A DNA stretch of 64,000 bases, taken from the NCBI GenBank assembly GCA_034110565.1, contig JAWUYY010000025.1, forward strand, positions 1 to 64,000, given 5' to 3'. Made by a program: the position numbers and the translations under genes. Within the stretch, counting starts at the first letter, position 1; each line of letters begins with the position of its first letter. The DNA is from Bermanella sp034110565 (GTDB lineage: Bacteria; Pseudomonadota; Gammaproteobacteria; Pseudomonadales; Oceanobacteraceae). This document shows positions 27,230 to 35,885 of this stretch, piece by piece. The notes beneath the pieces are model-generated. The model had not been told where the DNA came from. It saw nothing but the letters and a program-made list of their open reading frames with translations, and did no database searches.

Positions 27230-27732
27230 AGTCATCTAGACGCGCAAAGCGTATGTCACGTAACCATAGGCGTCACAAAAAACAGGCGGGTTTAAACCTT
27301 GTTTCACTCATGGATATATTCACCATCATGGTCTTCTTCTTAATGATGAACCAAAGTGATGTTGAGGTCATGAGTAATGACAGTATTATATTGCCTGATA
27401 GTGCAGCGTTAGCTCAGCCACAAAATACTATAAACCTAATGGTAAATAGCGATGATGTTGTTGTTCAGGGGCGCTCAGTTGCTTCTGTTAAGGATATTTT
27501 AGCTATGAAAGCTGATGTAGAAATTATTCCTGGTTTGGAAAAAGAACTGGAGTATTTAGCTTCGCGCACCCAAGCATCCACACAAGAACAGGAGTTAGGA
27601 CGTACAATTACGATTATGGGTGATCAAGGTATTCCTTACAAAGTGCTGAAACGCATTATGGCGACTTGTCAGAAAGCCAAATACACGCAGATTTCTTTAG
27701 CTGTACAGAAAAAAGATAATAAGGAGGCGTAA
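27226..27732 (+). CDS. ExbD/TolR-family protein 2 (canonical TM aspartate)
   Basis: 168 residues. A basic N-terminus (RRAKRMSRNHRRHKKQ) is followed by one TM helix in LNLVSLMDIFTIMVFFLMMN with the proton-carrying Asp in LMD. The periplasmic domain carries a C-terminal beta-alpha ExbD fold (ITIMGDQGIPYKVLKRIMATC). It overlaps the preceding ExbD gene by four bases and abuts the TonB-like gene at TAATG, so the three are translationally coupled. The pair of different ExbD subunits suggests a heterodimer in the pore of the ExbB pentamer. Confidence 0.92.
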   Translation: MKSSRRAKRMSRNHRRHKKQAGLNLVSLMDIFTIMVFFLMMNQSDVEVMSNDSIILPDSAALAQPQNTINLMVNSDDVVVQGRSVASVKDILAMKADVEIIPGLEKELEYLASRTQASTQEQELGRTITIMGDQGIPYKVLKRIMATCQKAKYTQISLAVQKKDNKEA

Positions 27733-28724
27733 TGACCAGTTTTACATTTCGCAGTCCTGAACTGCCTTGGTCGGACAGTAAGCAAGAGCATCTTTTTAAT
27801 AAGGTGTTAATTGCTTTATTAATGCTGACATTAGTTTTAGGGGTGCTGGTACCAAATATTACACTGCCTGAATTAAAACGCGAAAATTTGGAAAAGCTAC
27901 CACCCCAATTAGCTAAGGTGATTAAACGTAAGAAAGAAGCGCCCAAACCAAAGCCTATTGTTGCTAAAGTTGAGAAAAAGCTTGAAAAGCAGATCGAGAA
28001 AAAAATTGAGCCTAAAAAGGTAGAGCCGATTAAGGCAAAACCGAAAGTGGTGATATCGGCTCAACCTAAACCAAAAGCTAAGCCAAAGGTGGTCTCTAAA
28101 AAAGAGCGTACACCTGAGCGAATCAAAGCTGCAAAAGAGAAGGCTCAAAAATTAATCTCTAACTTTTCTAATGACCTTATGGACATGAAGAATATGGTAG
28201 ATATGTCGGCACTTACAGTAAGTAGTTCGACACTTACAAATGCAGGGGCTGCTGCGACAGAAGTCGGATCTGTGGTGGATCAAGCTGCGGTTGATCGCAT
28301 TGGTGGTATTGATGAGACCAAGCTAACCCGTGCAACGGGAGCCGAGAAATTAGCGACGGCACAACGAGATACAACTGAAGTAAAAGGCGTAGCCAAAGAA
28401 GCGATGATTGAAGCAGTTGCGGATACCAAAGTGGCAGGCATGAGTCGTACAAAAATGCAGATTCGTCGTGTGTTTGAGCAAAATAAATCACGATTCGATC
28501 GTATTTATCGTAAAGCTTTACGCAGCAATCCTGTATTACAAGGCACCGTCACATTAGGCATTGAAGTAGCAGCCTCTGGAGAAGTAAGTGATTGTAATGT
28601 GATGTCTAGTGACTTACAGGATGTGAAGGTTATTAAACGTATTACCATGACATGTAAAATGTTAGCTTTTGATGCCGCAAATAAGACGGATAAATTTGAA
28701 TATCCGTTAACGTTTGCCCCTTAA
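27732..28724 (+). CDS. TonB-like protein with AgmX/PglI-type C-terminal domain
   Basis: 330 residues. A short cytoplasmic N-terminus, one TM helix (about 22-40, NKVLIALLMLTLVLGVLV), a Lys/Pro-rich linker (about 58-135) that can span the periplasm, a helical region, and a C-terminal domain (about 240-330) with FDRIYRKALRSNPVLQGTVT, a SDC motif and MTCKM. The two cysteines could form a disulphide. This TonB-like arrangement is known as the AgmX/PglI C-terminal type, also found in the myxobacterial Agl/Glt complex. It is the likely force-transmitting arm for the ExbB/ExbD motor, reaching the TPR lipoproteins. It is the last gene of the operon, followed by a strong terminator. Confidence 0.88.
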   Translation: MTSFTFRSPELPWSDSKQEHLFNKVLIALLMLTLVLGVLVPNITLPELKRENLEKLPPQLAKVIKRKKEAPKPKPIVAKVEKKLEKQIEKKIEPKKVEPIKAKPKVVISAQPKPKAKPKVVSKKERTPERIKAAKEKAQKLISNFSNDLMDMKNMVDMSALTVSSSTLTNAGAAATEVGSVVDQAAVDRIGGIDETKLTRATGAEKLATAQRDTTEVKGVAKEAMIEAVADTKVAGMSRTKMQIRRVFEQNKSRFDRIYRKALRSNPVLQGTVTLGIEVAASGEVSDCNVMSSDLQDVKVIKRITMTCKMLAFDAANKTDKFEYPLTFAP

Positions 28725-28740
28725 TTCACGTTTCTACTGT

Positions 28741-28778
28741 AAAAAAAACCGAACAGTGAAAGCTGTTCGGTTTTTTTT
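28741..28778 (+). terminator. bidirectional intrinsic terminator
   Basis: The stem CCGAACAG/CTGTTCGG (28749-28756 with 28763-28770) is flanked by eight A on the left and eight T on the right, so it works for both strands. It ends the envelope-machine operon and the minus-strand hydrolase gene. Confidence 0.93.
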
Positions 28779-28798
28779 GGTTCATATGATATTTGTTA

Positions 28799-29698
28799 CT
28801 AAAGCTGTTTATCTAGCCAAGTAATAACATCTTGATAGACCTCCTCTCTATTAGTTTCATTTAACATTTCATGACGAGCATCTTGATACAATTTATAGGT
28901 TACGTTTTTCTGCCCAGTATTTTCATAGGCGCGTGCAAGTTTTGGAACACCTTTTCCCATCTCGCCAACCGGATCGTGACTACCACCGAATAATAAAATG
29001 GGTAAATCTTTTTGAATGCGCTGATAGGTTTTATTGCCGTATAGCTCAATAAGTCCATCAAATAAATCTAGCCATAATTGAATGCTGCAATCGAACCCGC
29101 ATAATGGGTCATTAATATATTGATCAACCTTTTTGTTATCACGGCTAAGCCAGTCAAATGCAGTGCGATTTGGTTTGAACGAATTATTAAAAGAACCGAA
29201 TGATAAAAACTGTAAAACGGCGCTAGTATTCAATGGCCCTTTACGCAGGCGCTCAAATTTGGCAACCAAACGACCAGCTTTTAATAGCACGCTAGGTTGG
29301 ATGTTAGAACCGGATAATACTAAACCCGTAATAGGTTTAGGTTGTAGGGATAGGTACGCTTGAGATATGAAGGTGCCCATACTATGAGAAAATATTAAAT
29401 AAGGCAGGTCATTGGGTAATGTATTGCGTACCGACTCAATGTCTTGTACTACTTTTTGCCAACCGTCTTGTTCTGCGTAGACACCTGTTTTCATGGAAGG
29501 GCTTGCACCATGGCCCCTATGATTGTGTGCGATGACAGCATAGCCTGCTTTGACCAATTGCTGGGCAAACTCATTATAACGGCCAGCATGTTCAGACATG
29601 CCATGTAGAATATGCACCCAAGCCTTTGCTTGTGGGTTTGGCCAGGTGATAGTCTCAATTTGATAGCCATCCTCGGCGCTAATGAAATGAGTATCCAT
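28799..29698 (-). CDS. alpha/beta hydrolase of the monoacylglycerol lipase/lysophospholipase type
   Basis: 299 residues from ATG 29698, chosen because AAAGGA lies six to seven bases before it; the longer frame starting at 29743 has no such site. Nucleophile elbow FSHSMGTF, oxyanion HGMSEHAGRY, NHRGHGAS, and late acid/His in FGGSHDPVGEMGKG and DARHEMLNE. This is the serine aquamicrobial hydrolase-4 pattern used on monoglycerides and lysophospholipids. No signal peptide, so it acts in the cytoplasm or at the inner membrane face. It is divergent from fadD, which would take up the released fatty acids, a sensible pairing. Confidence 0.87.
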   Translation of the reverse strand: MDTHFISAEDGYQIETITWPNPQAKAWVHILHGMSEHAGRYNEFAQQLVKAGYAVIAHNHRGHGASPSMKTGVYAEQDGWQKVVQDIESVRNTLPNDLPYLIFSHSMGTFISQAYLSLQPKPITGLVLSGSNIQPSVLLKAGRLVAKFERLRKGPLNTSAVLQFLSFGSFNNSFKPNRTAFDWLSRDNKKVDQYINDPLCGFDCSIQLWLDLFDGLIELYGNKTYQRIQKDLPILLFGGSHDPVGEMGKGVPKLARAYENTGQKNVTYKLYQDARHEMLNETNREEVYQDVITWLDKQL

Positions 29699-29914
29699 TG
29701 TTGGTCCTTTAGTCATTATTATTGTATGAACAATTGTATCCAATAATGAGTGTGAAGCTATCGTCTACATGGGCGATTTCATGGAAAATGGTGGAATGAG
29801 CGAATGAAAGCTAAAATTATGTTCATAAATTAGCCAGATACATAAAAGTGGATATATTGGGACTTTGCGCGCGTTTCTAAAACTGGTAGTCTGCCCAACT
29901 ATCAAAATTCCTGC

Positions 29915-29931
29915 TGTATGTTAAACATACA
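29915..29931 (+). promoter_or_regulatory. 17-base palindrome upstream of fadD
   Basis: TGTATGTT (29915-29922), a central A, then AACATACA (29924-29931): a perfect palindrome 46 bases before the fadD start. A half-site AACTGGT of E. coli FadR type lies about 30 bases further upstream (29881). A fatty-acid-responsive repressor site is a reasonable guess; the regulator is not in the window. Confidence 0.5.
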
Positions 29932-29976
29932 AAATCTAATAAAAAAGACAGGCCAATAGAACAAGGCGGAGGCGAT

Positions 29977-31662
29977 ATGAACGAAAATTTCTTTAGCGAC
30001 AAGTATCCTGAAGGCTTACCAGCAACGGTTGATGTTGATAAGTATAAAAGCGTGGTTGATGTGTTTAACCACAGCGTAAACAAGTATGCTGACCGTCCGG
30101 CATTTACAGCTCTTGGTCAAACGTTGAGCTATGCAGATATCGATCGCTTATCGGCAGATTTTGCAGCTTACATTCAGAACAATACTGGCTTACAGAAAGG
30201 CGATCGTATTGCGGTTCAACTGCCTAACTTGTTGCAATACCCGATTGTTGTATTTGGCGCCATGCGTGCTGGTTTAATTGTGGTGAATACCAACCCGCTA
30301 TATACCGAGCGTGAAATGGAGCACCAGTTTAATGATTCAGGTGCGAAGGCCCTTGTTGTATTAGCGCAAATGGCTGGCAAAGCGAGTCGTGTTGTTCCTA
30401 AAACACAAATCGAAACAGTAATTGTGACCCAAGCTGGTGACATGTGTAGCCCGCTTAAACGTACACTTGTAAATTTTGTGATTAAAACGGTTCGTAAAGA
30501 AATTGAGCCATATACAATTCCTGGACACATTAAATTATTGGATGCTTTGAAAACAGGGACTAAAAGCAGCTATAAGCCTGTCGAAACAGCCCCAGACGAT
30601 ATCAGTGTATTACAATATACGGGTGGTACGACAGGTGTTGCTAAAGGCGCCATGCTAACTAACCGTAATATCGTCGCGAACATGTGTCAGGCACATCCAT
30701 TGTTCATGATGGGTCTGAATAAGACGGGTAAAGAGGAAGGCTCGAAAGTAGTGATTGCACCTTTACCGCTTTATCACATCTATGCATTTACTGTTAACTG
30801 CATGGTATTGATGGAAACCGGTAACCATAATGTATTGATTCCAAACCCTCGCGACCTTCCTGGTTTCATCAAAGAGCTTAAAAAGTGGAATTTCAACGCA
30901 TTCCTAGGTTTAAATACCTTGTTTGTTGGTCTTTGTAATAACAAAGATTTCCGCGATTTAGACTTCAGCAATCTACACTTAACCATCTCTGGTGGCATGG
31001 CGTTAACTAAAGCCGCTGCTAATCGCTGGGAAGAAGTAACTGGCTGTGAAGTCTCTGAAGGCTACGGCATGACAGAGACGTCTCCTATTGCATCGTTCAA
31101 CCCACCTGGCCACACTCAGCTAGGTACCATTGGTATGCCTGTATCAAACACGCTATGTAAAGTGATTGATGAAGAAGGTAATGAACTACCAATAGGTGAA
31201 GCGGGCGAACTGTGTGTGAAAGGTCCACAAGTCATGAAAGGTTACTGGCAGCGTCCAGAAGCTACTGCTGAAACCATTACCGAAGACGGTTGGTTAAAGA
31301 CAGGTGATATGGCTGTAATTCTTGAAAACGGTTACATGAAAATTGTAGACCGCAAAAAAGACATGATCATCGTATCTGGCTTCAACGTTTACCCTAACGA
31401 AATTGAAGATGTAGTATCTGGTCACCCAGATATTATTGAATGTGCTGCAGTTGGTATTCCTGATGATGTAGCGGGTGAAAAAGTGAAGCTTTTTGTTGTT
31501 TCTAGCAATCCTGCATTAACGGCTAAAGACGTGACTGACTTCTGCCGCGAACGTTTAACCGCATACAAGGTACCTAAGTTGGTTGAGTTCCGTGACGAAC
31601 TACCTAAAACCAATGTAGGTAAGATTCTTCGTCGTGAATTACGTGACGAAGAAACTGCGTAA
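29977..31662 (+). CDS. fadD: long-chain fatty-acid--CoA ligase
   Basis: 561 residues, a good ribosome binding site GGAGG seven bases before the ATG. It activates long-chain fatty acids with ATP and CoA for beta-oxidation or lipid synthesis. The AMP-binding P-loop YTGGTTGVAKGAM is near residue 215, the YGMTETSP motif near 360, the hinge DRKKDMIIVSGFNVYP near 450 and the C-terminal acyl-lysine region PKTNVGKILRREL near 545. All ANL-superfamily core motifs are present. A terminator follows, and hrpA starts 67 bases after the stop. Confidence 0.95.
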   Translation: MNENFFSDKYPEGLPATVDVDKYKSVVDVFNHSVNKYADRPAFTALGQTLSYADIDRLSADFAAYIQNNTGLQKGDRIAVQLPNLLQYPIVVFGAMRAGLIVVNTNPLYTEREMEHQFNDSGAKALVVLAQMAGKASRVVPKTQIETVIVTQAGDMCSPLKRTLVNFVIKTVRKEIEPYTIPGHIKLLDALKTGTKSSYKPVETAPDDISVLQYTGGTTGVAKGAMLTNRNIVANMCQAHPLFMMGLNKTGKEEGSKVVIAPLPLYHIYAFTVNCMVLMETGNHNVLIPNPRDLPGFIKELKKWNFNAFLGLNTLFVGLCNNKDFRDLDFSNLHLTISGGMALTKAAANRWEEVTGCEVSEGYGMTETSPIASFNPPGHTQLGTIGMPVSNTLCKVIDEEGNELPIGEAGELCVKGPQVMKGYWQRPEATAETITEDGWLKTGDMAVILENGYMKIVDRKKDMIIVSGFNVYPNEIEDVVSGHPDIIECAAVGIPDDVAGEKVKLFVVSSNPALTAKDVTDFCRERLTAYKVPKLVEFRDELPKTNVGKILRRELRDEETA

Positions 31663-31690
31663 TTACGCATCAGCGTAATTTGCGTATAAT

Positions 31691-31720
31691 AAAACGCCCT
31701 CTAAGGAGGGCGTTTTGCGT
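31691..31720 (+). terminator. intrinsic terminator after fadD
   Basis: Stem AAAACGCCCTC/GAGGGCGTTTT (31691-31701 with 31706-31716) with a TAAG loop and T-rich end. It overlaps the TTG at 31715 that would otherwise extend the hrpA frame, which supports the later ATG start for hrpA. Confidence 0.88.
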
Positions 31721-31729
31721 TTCATAAGA

Positions 31730-34700
31730 ATGAGTTTGCTATCTGTGACTAATGACATCGCTCCGTTAGAGCAATTAATATCTCAAAGCATGATTCAACA
31801 GAGATTTGGCTTTTCTCGCCAATTGTCTCAAATTAAAAAGCGCTTAAAAAGTAAGCAGCCTGTTGATCACCTAGTTGAGAAATTACAAAGCCAGCTAATA
31901 AAAAGTTGTGAGCGAGCAGGACTTCGTGGCGTCAGTCTGAGTGCTATGGAATATGATGATAGCTTACCGATTAGCCAAAAACGAGACGAAATATCGGATG
32001 CCATTCGAGACAATCAAGTGGTGGTCATTGCAGGTGAAACCGGCTCAGGTAAAACCACTCAAATACCTAAAATTTGTTTAGAACTAGGGTTGGCGCAATT
32101 TGGTTTGATTGCCCATACACAGCCTAGACGAATTGCCGCCCGTTCGGTTGCACAGCGTATTGCCCAAGAAGTAAAAGTGAATTTAGGCGAAGAAGTGGGT
32201 TATCAAATTCGCTTTAATGACCAAAGTAATGAGCACACACTAGTTAAGCTCATGACAGATGGTATTTTATTAGCTGAAACTCAAAATGATCGTTTCTTAA
32301 ATAAATACCAAGTTATTATTATCGATGAAGCCCATGAGCGCAGTTTAAATATTGATTTTCTATTAGGTTATTTAAAACAACTGCTGCCTAAGCGCCCTGA
32401 TCTTAAAGTGATTATCACTTCTGCCACCATTGATTTAGATCGTTTTTCAAAGCATTTTAATAATGCACCCGTGATACAAGTATCGGGTCGTACGTTTCCT
32501 GTTGAAACTCGCTACCGTCCGTTAATTGATCTGAATGACGAAGGGGAAGAGCGAGAGGGGGATTTATCCCGTGGTATTGTAGACGCGGTTGAAGAGCTGC
32601 AACTAGAAGATGCGAAACGAGGGCAAATCGGTGATGTGCTTATCTTTTTAAGTGGTGAGCGGGAAATTCGCGAAACCGCTTTAGAGCTTAAAAAAGCCAA
32701 CTTGAAGAACAGTGAAGTATTACCGCTATACGCACGCTTAAATAATGCAGATCAAAATAAAATTTTTAATCCAAGCGGTGGTACTCGGCGCATTATTCTA
32801 TCAACGAATGTGGCTGAAACCTCCCTAACAGTGCCTGGTATTCGCTATGTTATAGATAGCGGCGTTGCGCGTATTAGCCGCTACAGTTATCGTTCGAAAG
32901 TGCAACGTTTACCCATAGAACCTATCTCTCAAGCCAGTGCTAATCAGCGTAAAGGTCGTTGTGGTCGTGTTAGTGAAGGTATCTGTATTCGTTTGTTTAG
33001 CGAAGAAGATTTTAATGTGCGACCTGAATTTTCTGACCCTGAGATCCAACGTACCAATTTAGCCGCCGTTATTTTACAAATGCTGTCCCTTAAATTAGGA
33101 AATGTGTCAGAATTCCCTTTTCTTGATGCACCGGATAACCGGTTTATTAAAGATGGCTATAACCTATTAAAGGAATTAGGTGCAGTTAGTAGTGATAACG
33201 AAATTAACCAAGTGGGGCGAGCCTTATCTAAATTACCTGTGGATCCTCGTATTGCACGCATGCTATTTGAGGCTAGTAAACGTAAAGCATTACAAGAGAT
33301 GCTAATTATTGCATCTGCACTGAGTATCCAAGATCCTAGAGAACGGCCACCAGAGAAACAACAGCAAGCGGATCAAAAACATGCTGAATTTCGAGATGAA
33401 GAAAGTGATTTTATAACACTAATAAATATTTGGCAGCACTTTGAGGAGGCTCGCCAAGAGCTTTCCAATAATCAATTACGCCAACATTGTAAGAAGTATT
33501 TTCTTAACTATATGCGTATGCGCGAGTGGCGTGATGTACATTATCAATTACGCTTGCAATGCAAAGATTTGAAACTAGAAGAAAACAAACAAGCCGCTGG
33601 CTATGAAGCCATACACCAATCTATTTTGTCTGGATTTTTAAGTTATATCGGTCAGAAAACAGAAGATGGCGATTACTTGGGTGCACGTAATCGTCGCTTT
33701 ATGTTATTCCCAGGTAGCGGTATTTTCAAAAAACGGCCTAAATGGGTAGTGTCCGCTGAATTGGTGGAAACTTCACGTTTATATGCCCGTATGAATGCAC
33801 GCATTGATCCTGAGTGGTTAGAGCCGTTAGCTACAAGTTTAGTGAAGCGTAAATATCTAGAGCCTTATTGGTCTATTAAGCGTGGGCAGGTGATGGCCTA
33901 CGAACAAGTGAGTCTTTATGGTTTGGTGATTATTCCTAAGCGGAATGTGAGTTATGCCAAAATTGATCCGCAAGTGAGTCATGATATTTTTATTCGTGAA
34001 GCGTTAGTGCAAAAACAGATCAAGAGTAAAGCAGCATTTTTACAATACAATCAAAATCTAATTGAAGAAATCGAAGAGCTTGAAGATAAGTCACGCCGGC
34101 GCGATATTGTAGTTGATGAAGAGCGCTTATTTCAGTTTTATCTTGAGCGTGTACCAAATGAAATTAGTGATAGCGCTTCGTTTGAAAATTGGTTGAAAGA
34201 TCAACCTGATGACTTACTGAAAGTGAAGCGGTCTTACTTGATGCAGCATGGTGCTGAAAATATCACTCAGGCACAGTTTCCGGATCATTTTACTCATGGC
34301 AGTATTATTTATCCGTTGATGTATCGCTTTGAGCCTAATCATAAAGAAGACGGTGTGAGTGTCCTTGTACCCGCTGCTATGCTGAAACAGTTGCCTGTTA
34401 GTCGTTTGCAATGGTTAGTGCCAGGTATGTTACGTGAAAAGGTGATTGCGTTATTGAAAGGACTGACAAAATCGATTCGCCGCCAACTTGTTCCCGTACC
34501 TGATTTTGCAGATGGTTTTTTAATTAAATATCAGGCGAGTGATGAATCGCTATATGAAGTATTGGCTCAATATGTTTACCAACAAAAGCGTATAAAGATC
34601 GAGCCGAAAGATTGGAATCTCGATCAGCTTGACTCCCATTATCAAGTGAATATCCAAGTAATGGCCAATGATAATGAAATGTTAGTCCAAGGACGAAATT

Positions 34701-35647
34701 GGCATCAGCTTATCGACACTGTTGGCGATCAAATTGAGCAGTTAACGCAAAATAATCATAACGACTTTGAACGTAACGACATTATTTGTTGGGACTTAAA
34801 TGAATTACCTGTTCAATTTCAAGTGCAACAAGCTGGTATTCAAGTCACGCTTTATCCAGCACTGGTGGATGAAGGTGGTACTGTTAGCTTGAAGTTGCTA
34901 TCCCGTGAAGACGATGCACTTGTACAGTCAAGACTTGGGATTTTACGGTTACTCAAGCTCGATCTGACGGAGCAAGTGAGCTGGGTGAAAAAAGAAACCC
35001 AAAAACGACTTGTACAGGAAATGATTTACTTTGGTCATATCGGCAATAAAACCCAATTGCTAGATGCCGTGACTCATCGTGTATTCAGTATGTGCTTTGA
35101 CTTATCACAATTACCCCGTGATGAAACATCCTACAATGCATTAAGAAATCAAGGACGCGGTTTGATTAGTGATAAATTTGATGAGGTTATAATAATTATT
35201 AAGCAAATTTTGCAAAACTATCACCAACTCAATAAAAAAATAAAGCAACAAAATCAATTAGCGTTTGCACTGGCCGTAGGCGACATTAAACAACAAATTA
35301 ATGAGCTGATGCCTCCAGGATTTTTAGGGCTTGTAGATTATGAGTGGTTAAAGCAATACCCCAGATATTTTAAAGCCATGATGCTGAGGTTAGATAAGCT
35401 GCAAGGTAATTTACAGAAAGATAAATTAACGCAACTAAAAGTAACCCTGTGGAGTGAGCAGTATCAGGCGTTACTGTCTCAGTTACCTGCAAATTTAGAT
35501 TGTTTTGATGAAGTAAAGATATTGAATTGGATGATCCAGGAGTATCGAGTGTCATTGTTTGCACAAGAGCTTGGCACTGCAATACCAGTTTCAGACAAAC
35601 GTTGGAAAGCACAGTTGGCAGATGCCAAGATCAGTATTCAGCAATAG
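31730..35647 (+). CDS. hrpA: ATP-dependent RNA helicase HrpA
   Basis: 1305 residues from ATG 31730. A DEAH-box helicase: Walker A GETGSGKT, DEAH box in IIIDEAHERS, SAT motif ITSATIDLDRF, motif VI QRKGRCGR, followed by the HA2/OB region and the long HrpA-specific C-terminus. It resolves colliding or stalled ribosomes on mRNA and processes some RNAs in E. coli. The length matches the family. The frame begins after the fadD terminator, so it has its own promoter. A weak six-base-arm hairpin follows (35652-35668). Confidence 0.95.
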   Translation: MSLLSVTNDIAPLEQLISQSMIQQRFGFSRQLSQIKKRLKSKQPVDHLVEKLQSQLIKSCERAGLRGVSLSAMEYDDSLPISQKRDEISDAIRDNQVVVIAGETGSGKTTQIPKICLELGLAQFGLIAHTQPRRIAARSVAQRIAQEVKVNLGEEVGYQIRFNDQSNEHTLVKLMTDGILLAETQNDRFLNKYQVIIIDEAHERSLNIDFLLGYLKQLLPKRPDLKVIITSATIDLDRFSKHFNNAPVIQVSGRTFPVETRYRPLIDLNDEGEEREGDLSRGIVDAVEELQLEDAKRGQIGDVLIFLSGEREIRETALELKKANLKNSEVLPLYARLNNADQNKIFNPSGGTRRIILSTNVAETSLTVPGIRYVIDSGVARISRYSYRSKVQRLPIEPISQASANQRKGRCGRVSEGICIRLFSEEDFNVRPEFSDPEIQRTNLAAVILQMLSLKLGNVSEFPFLDAPDNRFIKDGYNLLKELGAVSSDNEINQVGRALSKLPVDPRIARMLFEASKRKALQEMLIIASALSIQDPRERPPEKQQQADQKHAEFRDEESDFITLINIWQHFEEARQELSNNQLRQHCKKYFLNYMRMREWRDVHYQLRLQCKDLKLEENKQAAGYEAIHQSILSGFLSYIGQKTEDGDYLGARNRRFMLFPGSGIFKKRPKWVVSAELVETSRLYARMNARIDPEWLEPLATSLVKRKYLEPYWSIKRGQVMAYEQVSLYGLVIIPKRNVSYAKIDPQVSHDIFIREALVQKQIKSKAAFLQYNQNLIEEIEELEDKSRRRDIVVDEERLFQFYLERVPNEISDSASFENWLKDQPDDLLKVKRSYLMQHGAENITQAQFPDHFTHGSIIYPLMYRFEPNHKEDGVSVLVPAAMLKQLPVSRLQWLVPGMLREKVIALLKGLTKSIRRQLVPVPDFADGFLIKYQASDESLYEVLAQYVYQQKRIKIEPKDWNLDQLDSHYQVNIQVMANDNEMLVQGRNWHQLIDTVGDQIEQLTQNNHNDFERNDIICWDLNELPVQFQVQQAGIQVTLYPALVDEGGTVSLKLLSREDDALVQSRLGILRLLKLDLTEQVSWVKKETQKRLVQEMIYFGHIGNKTQLLDAVTHRVFSMCFDLSQLPRDETSYNALRNQGRGLISDKFDEVIIIIKQILQNYHQLNKKIKQQNQLAFALAVGDIKQQINELMPPGFLGLVDYEWLKQYPRYFKAMMLRLDKLQGNLQKDKLTQLKVTLWSEQYQALLSQLPANLDCFDEVKILNWMIQEYRVSLFAQELGTAIPVSDKRWKAQLADAKISIQQ

Positions 35648-35651
35648 AGCG

Positions 35652-35717
35652 ACCTATCTTAAATAGGTGTTGGAATTTTAGGCTGGCCACTTTGGCGTTT
35701 AAATTGTCCATTTAAAC
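35652..35717 (+). repeat. two short inverted repeats in the hrpA-KASIII gap
   Basis: ACCTAT/ATAGGT (35652-35657 with 35663-35668, five-base loop) and GTTTAAAT/ATTTAAAC (35697-35704 with 35710-35717, five-base loop). Neither is followed by a strong T-run. They may end hrpA transcription poorly or stabilise its 3' end. The second, AT-rich repeat also has the look of a regulator site for the next gene. Confidence 0.4.
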
Positions 35718-35746
35718 CCGCTTTTATGACTTATTTAGGTGTAATT

Positions 35747-35762
35747 GTGAGTCATGACTCAC
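35747..35762 (+). promoter_or_regulatory. 16-base perfect palindrome upstream of the ketosynthase gene
   Basis: GTGAGTCATGACTCAC is fully self-complementary and lies 124 bases before the ATG of the FabH-type gene, within the 238-base promoter region. It is a good candidate operator for a dimeric regulator of fatty acid synthesis. It does not fit the E. coli FadR, FabR or Pseudomonas PsrA consensus as I recall them. Confidence 0.55.
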
Positions 35763-35885
35763 CTCGCAAGTGGCATAAATCGCCATATTCGATTATAGTT
35801 TTAGGCTATTAAAGAGGGTGTGTCGCCAAAGGACGGGTAGACAATAAAAAGTTCGTGCAGATTAAAATAAAGATAGGGGATCAGA

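Noticed and set aside
31715..31729. TTG start extending HrpA by five residues
   Set aside because: The TTG lies in the T-tract of the fadD terminator, so the ATG at 31730 is the likely start.
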